Below are positions 14,804 to 22,428 of a DNA stretch of 22,428 bases, piece after piece. The notes under the pieces were generated by a model. That model was not told the DNA's origin. It was given only the letters and a program-made list of their open reading frames with translations, and did not search any database. Position 1 is the first letter of the stretch, and the number at the start of each line of letters is the position of its first letter. This DNA is from CAYOVG01 sp964407285 (GTDB lineage: Bacteria > Desulfobacterota > Syntrophobacteria > Syntrophobacterales > Syntrophobacteraceae). The stretch lies in assembly GCA_964407285.1 (NCBI GenBank), contig CAYOVG010000072.1, positions 1-22,428 of the forward strand, written 5' to 3'. Made by a program: the position numbers and the translations under genes.

Positions 14804-15034
14804 TTGCAACCGAAAAAGACATTCGCGGTAGTGGATTATGAGAAGTGTGACCCAAAGAGGTGCAATCCCGAAGAGGGAGTTTGCGCGCCGGTATCCGCTT
14901 GTACCCACAAAGTGATCAAACAAATCGATGGTGTTTTCGAATCGCCCATAATTTTTCAGGATTTGTGCATGGGATGTTGGGACTGTATCGAGGCCTGCCC
15001 CCTTGATGCCGTCCAGGTGGGACATATTGCATGA
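14804..15034 (+). CDS. Small two-cluster ferredoxin-like protein
   Basis: A 76-residue protein starting at TTG 14804, chosen because GAGG at 14795-14798 lies five bases upstream; a TTG at 14786 would add six residues. Eight cysteines can hold two iron-sulfur clusters: C15, C20, C27 and C33 in the first half (EKCDPKRC then GVC then SAC), and the classical CMGCWDCIEACP (C55, C58, C61, C65) in the second. The opening VDYEKCDPKRC recalls the iron-sulfur domain of RNase L inhibitor/ABCE1-type proteins, but the first-half spacing (4, 6 and 5 residues) is unusual. It is probably a cytoplasmic electron carrier. Its only neighbour in direction is the flavoprotein about 290 bases downstream, which could be its redox partner, but this is inference. 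Confidence 0.75.
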   Translation: MQPKKTFAVVDYEKCDPKRCNPEEGVCAPVSACTHKVIKQIDGVFESPIIFQDLCMGCWDCIEACPLDAVQVGHIA

Positions 15035-15326
15035 CGGTATGGAACCCGTGACTTTCGACATGGAAGCGCATGCAAACTGAGTGGCGTTGACGAGGATGGC
15101 ATCCGGCCCGGAGGTCCCGCGGTTTTTCGGCGTAATACCCACCCGTATGGATCGCTTACAGCGGCGTCTTTCTTATGATCGATTCCAGGGTCAAAACGCA
15201 ATGGTATGGTAATCGTATCGAAAGAGAAAAAGAGGAATAATCGCCGTTGAACAAAAGGCAACCGAAAAGAGATTCCCGACATAGAGCATGCCGCGGCGAC
15301 GTGGCGCGTTGATTCGAGTGCTGCAA

Positions 15327-16499
15327 ATGAAAACCGACGTTGTCATAATCGGAGCAGGCGCATCGGGCCTGATGTGCGCGATCGAGGCGGGGAAAAGGGG
15401 GCGGTCGGCCCTGGTCCTCGACCATTCCGAAAAGCCGGCCAACAAAGTACGCATTTCCGGGGGCGGACGGTGCAACTTCTCGAACAGCAATATGGGACGG
15501 GAATACTATATTTCCAGGAACCCCCACTTCGTCACATCCGCCCTCTCGCGATTTACGCCGTCGGATTTCCTGTCTCTCCTGGAGAGCCATGGGATCGGTT
15601 ACCACGAGCGGGAAGAAGGCAAGCTTTTCTGCAACGGCAACTCCGGTGAAATCATCGACATGCTCTTGTCCGAGTGCGGCATGGCCGCGGTACGATTCCA
15701 GTTGAACTGTAAGATATCCGGGATAAGCAAGAATGACGGTGACGGTTTCCGGGTCGCAACGAACAAGGGTGTTTTCGATTCCGAATCGCTGGTTGTCGCG
15801 ACTGGAGGCCTGTCCTATCCCAATTTGGGGGCCGGCAATTTCGGATACTCGGCGGCAAAGCAATTCGGGCTCAAAGTCACCAAATTGCACCCGGCTCTCA
15901 CCCCTTTGAAGTTCAGCCCCGAGGACGCGAGACTATTCGGCGGCCTGGCGGGGATCTCCATTGATTCCACCGTAAGCTGCGCAGGGGCGCAATTTCGGGG
16001 GAATCTGCTGTTCACGCACAACGGAGCAAGCGGCCCCGCGGTCCTCCAGGCATCCTCCTACTGGGATCGAAAGGGCGCCCTGACGATCGATCTCCTGCCC
16101 GCGGTGGATATTTTCGCAGTCTTTCTGGAGAAGCGCCGTTCCAAAGCGCTTCTGTCCACTATCCTCGATCAGTACCTGCCGAAGAGATTCGTGAAGCTAT
16201 GGTGCGATCTCAACGGCGCATCGAGGCCGATTAACCGGTACTCACCGGATGAACTCGCTTCCATCGCCCGCAGCCTGCACGAATGGAGCCTACGCCCGGA
16301 AGGCGCGGAAGGGTTCAACAAAGCCGAAGTGACTCTCGGCGGCGTCGATACGGACGAACTCTCGTCCAGGACGATGGAGTCCAGGAAGGCCCCGGGGCTC
16401 TATTTTCTTGGAGAAGTTCTCGATGTGACGGGGCATCTCGGCGGATATAACCTCCATTGGGCATGGGCGTCCGGGCATGCCGCGGGACAGTTCGTTTGA
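15327..16499 (+). CDS. FAD-dependent oxidoreductase, HI0933 (YhiN/BaiN-like) family
   Basis: A 390-residue flavoprotein. DVVIIGAGASGLMCAIEA at the N-terminus is the FAD-binding Rossmann motif (GAGASG at residues 9-14). The family signature NKVRISGGGRCNFSNSN follows at about 39-55, and VATGGLSYPNLGA marks the second dinucleotide segment. The C-terminal block (GLYFLGEVLDVTGHLGGYN, ending in ASGHAAGQF) is the conserved end of this family. The start is ATG 15327, since the family begins almost directly with the Rossmann strand; an upstream ATG at 15288 would add 13 basic residues. Members are widespread; one relative (BaiN) reduces bile acid intermediates, but most have no assigned substrate. Confidence 0.9.
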   Translation: MKTDVVIIGAGASGLMCAIEAGKRGRSALVLDHSEKPANKVRISGGGRCNFSNSNMGREYYISRNPHFVTSALSRFTPSDFLSLLESHGIGYHEREEGKLFCNGNSGEIIDMLLSECGMAAVRFQLNCKISGISKNDGDGFRVATNKGVFDSESLVVATGGLSYPNLGAGNFGYSAAKQFGLKVTKLHPALTPLKFSPEDARLFGGLAGISIDSTVSCAGAQFRGNLLFTHNGASGPAVLQASSYWDRKGALTIDLLPAVDIFAVFLEKRRSKALLSTILDQYLPKRFVKLWCDLNGASRPINRYSPDELASIARSLHEWSLRPEGAEGFNKAEVTLGGVDTDELSSRTMESRKAPGLYFLGEVLDVTGHLGGYNLHWAWASGHAAGQFV

Positions 16500-16905
16500 T
16501 CTCGAACCCGAGGTATGGACTTCGCGGAGGCGGACCTTACCGCTGTTCAGTCCCGAAAAGATGCTTGCTGGAATGTAACTTCTCAATGGATCAGGGCGAA
16601 GTGTGCAGGATGGAAGGGACGATAATGTGTTGACGTGTTGCCCTGCGCACAAAAATATTTTCACTGACGGGACTGATCGAGAAGTTGCGGGATCTGCACC
16701 CGTTTGCATTACTGCTGATCGCGGGAGGGAAGTTTTCAACGGCGTTCCGGTGAGGCAATCCGCGGCGCCGGCGGGGCATGGTTCAGCGCATCCTGTGCGC
16801 ACTGGGTGGGTGGAGCGCCAACGGCGGGAACGAAACCCGGCGCTGCCGTCCGAAGGGCATGGAACCCCCGGCGGCTTTCCACAACGACTTACACTCGCGG
16901 GAGGG
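16500..16905. other. Non-coding gap between convergent genes
   Basis: Separates the flavoprotein (plus) from fetB (minus). I see no gene with a ribosome binding site or recognisable product and no clear terminator hairpin with a T-run. The open frames present are GC-rich shadows. Confidence 0.4.
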
Positions 16906-17718
16906 TCACGTCCGCTCCGTCCGTTCGCGGGGATTCCCCGGCCTCAGAGTGAGCTGTTCGGCGGGGGAGAATACATGGCTTCGAACAAGGAGAGTGCTCA
17001 GTAAAGAGGTCAGCGCCGATGCGGAAAAGATCATGGCGATGGTCACGAATTGATAGATGGCGGCGTAGATCGGATTGGCGCCGGTGAGCAGCATTCCGGT
17101 CATCAGGCCCGGTATCCAGACAATCCCGAGCGAGCGTAGCGAGTCGATAGCCGGAATCAGGCTGGCGCGGCAGGACACCTGCACATAGGGAGACACCGAC
17201 TCCCTGGAATCGGCCCCCAGGGACAGCGCGGTTTCAATCAGCCCTGTGTGCGCTTGAACTTCGGACCGGAATCGGTTCAGTGCGAGTGAATTGGTGTTCA
17301 TCGAGTTGGCGATGAGCATGCTGCCGATCGGAACCAGCGAAGTGATTGCGGTATCGATCACGCCGATCAGCGCCATCAGCGCCGTGATCAGGCCGGCCCC
17401 GAAAGCAATGGAAAAGAGGGAGACGGAAAAGACGCCGGGAATGTCTCCGGCGCGACGGGACGAAGTGGCCGCGGCGGCGGCGATCATCCCCGCCAGAACG
17501 AAAATGCCGGTCCACTGCGGTCCGCGAAGAAGCGCAAGCAGAATCGAACCCACCACGACTACCTGCACGAATCCACGAACCAGCGCGACGACGAGATCAC
17601 GTTCGAGATGAATGTCGCGCTTGCGCGCAAGCAGCATTACGAGCAGCGCCGGAACCGTCGCCGCGAGGGCCTGGGCGATGCCCAGCGAGAGTTCGTCAGT
17701 AAAGAATTGCTTCAGCAT
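16906..17718 (-). CDS. fetB: FetB-type ABC transporter permease
   Basis: A 270-residue integral membrane protein of the FetB/YbbM (UPF0014) family. Several hydrophobic helices are seen, with the conserved ALVRGFVQVVVVGSILLALL segment near residues 45-65, IGSMLIANSMNTNSLALNRF in the middle, and SLGIVWIPGLMTGMLLTGANP followed by AAIYQFVTIAMI in the C-terminal half. E. coli FetAB exports iron and protects against oxidative stress; plant and bacterial relatives handle aluminium or other metals, so the substrate here is not certain. The start overlaps fetA by 23 bases, indicating co-translation. Confidence 0.88.
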   Translation of the reverse strand: MLKQFFTDELSLGIAQALAATVPALLVMLLARKRDIHLERDLVVALVRGFVQVVVVGSILLALLRGPQWTGIFVLAGMIAAAAATSSRRAGDIPGVFSVSLFSIAFGAGLITALMALIGVIDTAITSLVPIGSMLIANSMNTNSLALNRFRSEVQAHTGLIETALSLGADSRESVSPYVQVSCRASLIPAIDSLRSLGIVWIPGLMTGMLLTGANPIYAAIYQFVTIAMIFSASALTSLLSTLLVRSHVFSPAEQLTLRPGNPRERTERT

Positions 17719-18385
17719 TGAGGATCTCCCCGATGGGTCCTATTCTTTCAAGCCTGCCGGCTTTCAGCAGAAGCGCGCGGTCGGCTACGCGGCCGGCCTG
17801 CGCGAGATCGTGAGTGACCACCAGGCAGGTGAGGGCCTTTCGCCTGACGATGCTGAGGATAAGTGTTTCGACATCCTGCCGGGTCGCGATATCCAGCGCC
17901 GAGGTCGGCTCATCCAGCAGGAGCACCCTTGGGGTGTTGGCGAGTGCGCGGGCCAGGCTGACCCGTTGCGCCTCCCCGCCGGACAGGTGGTTCACATCGC
18001 TTTTCGCATATCCGGCAAGTCCGACCTGTTCGAGCAGAGAGTCGATCTCGAATTCCGAAAGGTCCTCCCCTCTCCGTCTGGGACCAAACCGGATGTTATC
18101 GGCCACGGTTCCCGGAAAGAGAAAAGCCGTCTGGGTCACCATGCCGACCATCCGCCTCAAGTCTCGGGGAGCCATATTGCGGTAATCTTCGCCCTCGAAG
18201 ATCACGACGCCACCTGTGGGCTCATCCAGGCGGTTAAGGAGGCGCAGAAACGTCGACTTCCCGGAGCCGCTCGGCCCGACGACCGCCAGCACTTCGCCTC
18301 TTTCGACGCGGATACTGATGTCGTCCACCAGGGGTTTGCCCGAGACCACCCGGCTCAGTTGTATCGTCTCGAGAATCCAGTCCAC
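17696..18385 (-). CDS. fetA: FetA-type ABC transporter ATP-binding protein
   Basis: A 229-residue ATPase. Walker A is GPSGSGKST (37-45), the Q-loop is in GMVTQTAFLFPGTV, the signature is LSGGE (134-138), Walker B is LLLDEP (155-160) and the H-loop is H192. FLFPGTVADNIRFGP and the pairing with a UPF0014 permease identify it as FetA/YbbL. It is first gene of the two-gene operon. An AT-rich region upstream carries plausible promoter elements. Confidence 0.88.
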   Translation of the reverse strand: MDWILETIQLSRVVSGKPLVDDISIRVERGEVLAVVGPSGSGKSTFLRLLNRLDEPTGGVVIFEGEDYRNMAPRDLRRMVGMVTQTAFLFPGTVADNIRFGPRRRGEDLSEFEIDSLLEQVGLAGYAKSDVNHLSGGEAQRVSLARALANTPRVLLLDEPTSALDIATRQDVETLILSIVRRKALTCLVVTHDLAQAGRVADRALLLKAGRLERIGPIGEILNAEAILY

Positions 18386-18410
18386 CGGTTTTCTCCGCTG
18401 TTATACTATT

Positions 18411-18475
18411 ATAATGGGAATAATAACATTAAATATGCATCACATTCGATATACAAATGGTATACATCGGATAAA
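18411..18475 (-). promoter_or_regulatory. AT-rich promoter region of fetAB
   Basis: On the minus strand TTGTAT, 17 bases and TTTAAT form one candidate promoter; a separate TATAAT lies about 20 bases further downstream. An imperfect inverted repeat CGATATAC...GTATACATCG overlaps the first -35, a plausible operator position. This is the only AT-rich patch in the surrounding GC-rich DNA. Confidence 0.4.
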
Positions 18476-18555
18476 CCGCCCGAAACGCGGTTCGCTCCGA
18501 AACGTTCGCCTCTGAACTTCCGAACGCCCACGCCCGACCGGCAACGGCAAGCCTG

Positions 18556-19830
18556 TCACATAGGCGCGTCGAAAGGCTTCTCGTAACCGGTCAGTTCCAC
18601 GTATCCGACTCCCGTCACCGGCTGCCCGTGCTCCCTGCCGGTTATCGACACACTCCCCTCCCAGTAGGTGACGCCGGTGGATTCCGGCGTGCGCATCTCC
18701 TGGTCCGGCAGCGTGGGTTCAACCGTAAAGTCCAGTGCGCGCGCGGGGACCACGATTCTCCAGCGTGCCGGGTAGACCGCGCCCGAGTGCGGACTTTTCC
18801 AGTCGCCCAGGGCCTCGACACTGAAATCGTCACGCGCCAGGTGAACCGCATTTCCCGATGCGTCCACGAACGTTCCGCTGGATGCCGGGCTGAAGCTTCC
18901 ATCCCGATTTCGCAGGAGATAGATCATCAGTTCCGTGTTGTCGGAGAACTGGAGGCTGAACCAGTCCCAACCCACAATACCGGGTTCCAGCGGGGTTGAA
19001 CTGAATTCATGGTCCATCCAAGCGGACCCGTCCACCTGAACTTTTTTTCCCTTGACGCTCACGGTTCCGCTCGCGCGCAGCCGCGTGAACGAGTAGTAGC
19101 AGCTCGAGCGTTCCGGCGTCGATCCCTTGAGGCTGTACCCCGCATCGCCGTGCATCATCGGAGGTTTCTCGGCGTGCAGGTCGAGGTCGAAGGCGAAATC
19201 GTCGGCGACGGCGCGCAGGTAGTGCCCATCCGCGGAGAGTCTCAGGGACCAGTTTCGCACGAAGATGTCCGTTGCCCCATCGGTTTGCGACGCTCCCGCC
19301 ATCCCCAGAGCCTCGCGGGCCATCCGTTCGGCATGGTGGTACTGTTTTGCATCGACGCGGGAAAGGGCGGCATGAGCCAGGTAGAGCTGGCGCGTCCTCC
19401 ATTCGGACCTCGGGCTGGGCCACGACTTCTCAACACCGGACGGACTCATCCGGCTGCGGAAGAACGTGAGCTGAAACCCGAAGCGCTCTCCATCCTCCGA
19501 ACGCAGGTTGCCGGTATAATACCACCACTCGGTGCGGTGTTCGGGGTGAGCGCCGTGGTCTTCCGGAAATTTCAGATTGCACGGTCCCGTGATTTCCGGG
19601 TCGTCCCGCGTTTCGTTGGTGTTCGGGTCCGTGGAGCCCGCTCGTTGCGCCGGGGAGCCTTCTACCTTACCGGCGCCTTGCGCCCCATGTCCCGGCGTCG
19701 GACCTTGCGCTCCCGCCTGCGCCCATGAATCGGAGCAGTATGGAAAAACCTGGATAACCACCATCATGGCGAGGACAGCTGTGCATGCAAGGCAGCGCCG
19801 CAGGGTGGGCAAAAGCCGTGCGTTGCCCAT
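18556..19830 (-). CDS. Exported AttH/CrtC-like lipocalin-domain protein
   Basis: A 424-residue protein. The N-terminus has a basic start, a hydrophobic core (CTAVLAMMVVIQVF) and a likely signal peptidase site after WAQA (residue 39), then a Gly/Pro-rich linker to about 80. The AttH/carotenoid-hydratase-like fold follows: TEWWYYTGNLR (100-110), FGFQLTFFRSRM, LYLAHAALSRVD, WMDHEFSS (271-278) and GWDWFSLQFSDNTELMIYLLR (287-307). AttH proteins are encoded with an ABC exporter (AttEFG), as here with the FtsX permease upstream. The reaction is unknown; the fold binds lipid-like ligands. The open frame extends far upstream, but the signal peptide and the GGGGGTG sequence just before ATG 19830 argue for this start (GTG 19833 also possible). 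Confidence 0.82.
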   Translation of the reverse strand: MGNARLLPTLRRCLACTAVLAMMVVIQVFPYCSDSWAQAGAQGPTPGHGAQGAGKVEGSPAQRAGSTDPNTNETRDDPEITGPCNLKFPEDHGAHPEHRTEWWYYTGNLRSEDGERFGFQLTFFRSRMSPSGVEKSWPSPRSEWRTRQLYLAHAALSRVDAKQYHHAERMAREALGMAGASQTDGATDIFVRNWSLRLSADGHYLRAVADDFAFDLDLHAEKPPMMHGDAGYSLKGSTPERSSCYYSFTRLRASGTVSVKGKKVQVDGSAWMDHEFSSTPLEPGIVGWDWFSLQFSDNTELMIYLLRNRDGSFSPASSGTFVDASGNAVHLARDDFSVEALGDWKSPHSGAVYPARWRIVVPARALDFTVEPTLPDQEMRTPESTGVTYWEGSVSITGREHGQPVTGVGYVELTGYEKPFDAPM

Positions 19831-20105
19831 CACCCCCGACGGGCTCCTTTGTCGCCGGGTCCCGGCCGGCAACCGTAACCGCACGATCCTCCCGGCTTCG
19901 GCTTTGGAGTTACGATCACGGGAGCCTGGAGCATTTGCCGGTATCCGCCGCACGTGGTATTCTGCCGGTGGACAACGCTTCGCCTCTGCCCACTCTGCCG
20001 TCGATCTTTCCATTACGATCTCCGATATCCGCCTTCCGTTTCCCGAGTTTCGCTTCGCTCCCCAATTTCCCAACCTGCAATGCAGTCTTCCCCGTCCGCC
20101 TCTCC
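19831..20105 (-). other. Gap within the permease-AttH pair
   Basis: 275 bases between the permease stop and the AttH-like start. It has an open frame in phase with the downstream gene, but its translation is arginine-rich and lacks motifs, so I treat it as non-coding. No hairpin with a T-run is seen, so read-through from the permease is likely. Confidence 0.4.
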
Positions 20106-22428
20106 TCACTCCCGTAGCGCCAAAGCCGGGGAGTACCGGAATACCAGCCGGATCGCGGGCAGCGAGGCCAGCAGTGCGGTCACGAGTATCAACGGAATCG
20201 ATGCCGCCACCGAAACCCAGTCGGCGCTGTAGAGGAACGTCCATCCGAACGATTGGCGGTTGATAACGAAAATGAGGATGTACGACAGGATGAACCCGCA
20301 CGCCAGCCCCACGCACTCCCCTACTCCCACCATCAGGAGCGACTCCCAGAAGATCATCGTGCGAATCTGGCTGAAGCCCGCTCCGACCGCGAGAAGCGTG
20401 TTGAGTTCTCGCTTGCGCTCCAGGACCAGCACCGTGAGGGTCGTCGTAATGCCCAGGGCCGCCACGATGAGCGCGATCAGGAGGAGCACCGTCGTGATCG
20501 AAAACGTCTCGTCGAATATCCTCATGATCTCGCCGCGCAGGTCCGTACCGGTGGAGACGCCTATGCCGTATCGGTCCGCGCAGCAAAGCAGGAGTTCGTT
20601 CCTTAGCTTCTCGGCCGCTGGACTCGCAGCCCCCGCGGTACGGGCGACACCCGTATCGCCCTCGTCCTTTATGTAGATGCGGCTTCCGCTCCACTCCCTC
20701 CTGCCGGTCAGTTCTTCCAGGCTCCGAAGCGAATACTCGACCACGCCTCCCTGAGTCCGATAATCCCTGACGATTCCAAGAATGGGTAAATCTAATGTAA
20801 TGCCTCCAATCCGGGCTGTATAGCGATCTCCGGTTCCCAGTCCCGTTTTGTTGGAAAACACCTCCGATACAACCACCCCTTCTCCTCGAATGAGCGCGGG
20901 CATTACATCCGCTTCGTTGCCCTCGGCAAAAAGAAAGCCGCCGTACTTCCGGAATACCTCCATGTCGATGGCTTCCAACTGGTACGGGTGTTCCCCGTGG
21001 CGCAGAGGGATGCGCCGGTACGGGAGGAGGTCTGCCTCCGGACGCAGGGATTCGAGTTTTTCCACCACCTCTTCCGCAAGCGGGAAGCGGTACTGGTTGA
21101 TTTCCCCCATCTTCGGACGCACGAAAACGTCTCCGCTGATGGACTGGTTGACCCAGGCTTCGACCGTATTGCGGAAGCTGTGGACCATCGTGGCGAGAGC
21201 GACGAAGAGGGCCATCGCCGTGATGAGCGCCCCGACGGAAATGGCGGTGCGGGTCCCGGCATCGCGTACGTAGCGTCCGGCAAGGTAGGCGGGTTCGCCC
21301 TGGATGCGGCGCAGGACGGGCGGAAAGTACGATCCCACGAGTTGCAGGCAATAGGGCGAAAGGAGCGAGAAGCCCGTGAACAGCAGAAAGGTGGCGACGT
21401 AACCCGGAAGGGGCAGACCTGAAGGAGCGGGAAGCCGCAGGAGCGGCCAGATGGCTGCAATGAGCGCAAGGCCCGTGACGGCGAGCCCCTTTGGAGAGCG
21501 CATCTGCTTGAGACCGCTCCCGTGGACATCGAGCGCTTCGCGCGGCGAGACGTCCATCGCCTCTCTTGCGGGCTGGTAGGCCGCCAGCACCGAAACCAGC
21601 ACGGTAATCGCAAAGGAAAGCATGACCTCCCCTGCGTCGAGCCCCAACCGGTCCACCTGTACGCGAACGAAGAGGTTCGAGATGGTGCTGCTCACGCCCG
21701 CGAGCAGGTATTTCACCAGAATGGCGCTCATCGGAATCGCCGCCAGCCAGCCGAGCGCCCCGAGCAGCCCTCCTTCCGCCACGAAGAGGAAGAAGATCAT
21801 TCGGGAGGATGCGCCAATGGAGCGAAGGACCGCCAGTTCGTGCCGTCGCGACCGGGCGTTGAGGGCGACCAGGCTGTACACGAGAAACATTCCCACGAAG
21901 AGGGACACAAAGCTGAGAACGGAAAGGTTCAACTGGTAGGACCGTATCATCACCGCTCCGCTCTGCTTCGCTTCGTCGGGTTTTTCCGGCGATACGCCCG
22001 CCGGAAGCAGGGAGCGAATCCGCTCGATATCCTCCTTCGACGCCTTTTCATCGAGCAGCAGGTCGATTCGGTCCACCTCTCCCAAAAGGCCCGTAAGTTC
22101 TTGCATCGTCGAGATGTCGGCTATGGCCACCCGCCCCCCCTCCACGGAGGCGAGCCCCTGGCCGGTAAGAACGCCGACGACATGCAGGGTTGCCTTGCCG
22201 TGGGAGTGCTCCACGGGAAACGACGAATCCGCCTGCAATCCATAGGCCCCGGCGAGGCGACTGCTCAGCACCACGGCGCCGGGCTTGCTGATAAGATCGA
22301 AAGCCCTCTTGGACGGTCCGCCTTCCGCGGCGTGCTTCGTCCGCCGGTCCCTGAGAGGGCGGTCCAGTATGGGATCGAGTCCGATCAGCAGGAGCGGGTC
22401 GGCGTCTTGCCGGTCCGGGCCTGCATAT
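20106..22428 (-). CDS. FtsX/MacB-type ABC transporter permease (start beyond the window)
   Basis: An open frame runs from the window edge (22427) to a stop at 20106, giving at least 773 residues, so the N-terminus is missing. Two FtsX units are visible. The first is LSVLSFVSLFVGMFLVYSLV followed by ARSRRHELAVLRSIGAS and further helices. The second, at the C-terminus, is VLLLIALIVAALGITTTLTV followed by LERKRELNTLLAVGAG and two more helices. Between them are extracytoplasmic stretches (YRRIPLRHGEHPYQLEAIDM, VVSEVFSNKTGLGTGDRY) as in LolE/MacB-like and AttG-like permeases. Such proteins move lipoproteins, lipids or substrates at the periplasmic face. The AttH-like protein next door is the likely partner; the ATPase gene would be expected beyond the window. 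Confidence 0.88.
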   Translation of the reverse strand, partial: YAGPDRQDADPLLLIGLDPILDRPLRDRRTKHAAEGGPSKRAFDLISKPGAVVLSSRLAGAYGLQADSSFPVEHSHGKATLHVVGVLTGQGLASVEGGRVAIADISTMQELTGLLGEVDRIDLLLDEKASKEDIERIRSLLPAGVSPEKPDEAKQSGAVMIRSYQLNLSVLSFVSLFVGMFLVYSLVALNARSRRHELAVLRSIGASSRMIFFLFVAEGGLLGALGWLAAIPMSAILVKYLLAGVSSTISNLFVRVQVDRLGLDAGEVMLSFAITVLVSVLAAYQPAREAMDVSPREALDVHGSGLKQMRSPKGLAVTGLALIAAIWPLLRLPAPSGLPLPGYVATFLLFTGFSLLSPYCLQLVGSYFPPVLRRIQGEPAYLAGRYVRDAGTRTAISVGALITAMALFVALATMVHSFRNTVEAWVNQSISGDVFVRPKMGEINQYRFPLAEEVVEKLESLRPEADLLPYRRIPLRHGEHPYQLEAIDMEVFRKYGGFLFAEGNEADVMPALIRGEGVVVSEVFSNKTGLGTGDRYTARIGGITLDLPILGIVRDYRTQGGVVEYSLRSLEELTGRREWSGSRIYIKDEGDTGVARTAGAASPAAEKLRNELLLCCADRYGIGVSTGTDLRGEIMRIFDETFSITTVLLLIALIVAALGITTTLTVLVLERKRELNTLLAVGAGFSQIRTMIFWESLLMVGVGECVGLACGFILSYILIFVINRQSFGWTFLYSADWVSVAASIPLILVTALLASLPAIRLVFRYSPALALRE

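Noticed and set aside
17612..18586. A 324-codon plus-strand frame
   Set aside because: It is antisense to fetA, whose Walker A, signature and Walker B motifs are clear.
19831..21351. A 931-codon open frame reaching from 21351 to 18556 on the minus strand
   Set aside because: Its first 500 codons lie out of frame over the FtsX permease and read as Arg/Gly/His-rich shadow. Only the part from ATG 19830, with a signal peptide and AttH motifs, is a gene.

Overview
The window joins two unlike pieces of DNA. Bases 1 to about 8,000 are visibly AT-richer, with long genes on the minus strand, broken genes and an insertion-sequence end. This looks like a horizontally acquired defence island. From about 8,000 to the end the DNA is GC-rich with ordinary housekeeping and transport operons. 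The transport set, a small two-cluster ferredoxin and an HI0933-type flavoprotein fit an anaerobic Gram-negative bacterium. A Syntrophobacter-like deltaproteobacterium would suit, but the lineage is an inference from gene style, not from a marker gene.

Defence island (minus strand, transcribed from about 7,900 down to 802). A promoter at 7878-7906 reads into a 200-residue unknown protein and an overlapping HTH/ImmA-IrrE metallopeptidase regulator. Next come the remains of a BREX brxL gene, joined to a small upstream gene, with an in-frame TGA, a homopolymer frameshift and a missing C-terminal half. Eighteen bases beyond lies an intact two-gene unit: a PD-(D/E)xK-like nuclease whose 3' end overlaps a 1187-residue Ski2-like DExH helicase carrying a C-terminal HIRAN domain. 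This pair resembles Hachiman (HamAB) or AbpAB in logic, but the nuclease does not read like classical DUF1837 and the HIRAN domain is unusual. It is the best candidate for a poorly described anti-phage system in the window. Downstream of it (380-800) is a non-coding stretch packed with inverted repeats. The left edge holds an apparent IS21-like end and the 3' remnant of a gene it cut.

Transition zone (8,000-9,520). It holds a strong minus-strand hairpin terminator, a good plus-strand promoter, a 61-residue zinc-ribbon-like protein on the plus strand and, on the minus strand, a small reading frame interrupted by an in-frame TGA in a C-S-G-TGA context.

GC-rich part. A complete livKHMGF-type branched-chain amino acid (or related) ABC importer runs on the minus strand from 14,156 to 9,522 with overlapping genes. 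A non-coding stretch with a perfect 34-bp palindrome and nested inverted repeats separates it from a plus-strand ferredoxin and an HI0933-family flavoprotein. A fetAB-type ABC transporter follows on the minus strand. An FtsX-type permease (cut by the window end) and an AttH-like lipocalin-domain exported protein, also on the minus strand, look like parts of one lipid or lipoprotein handling ABC system.
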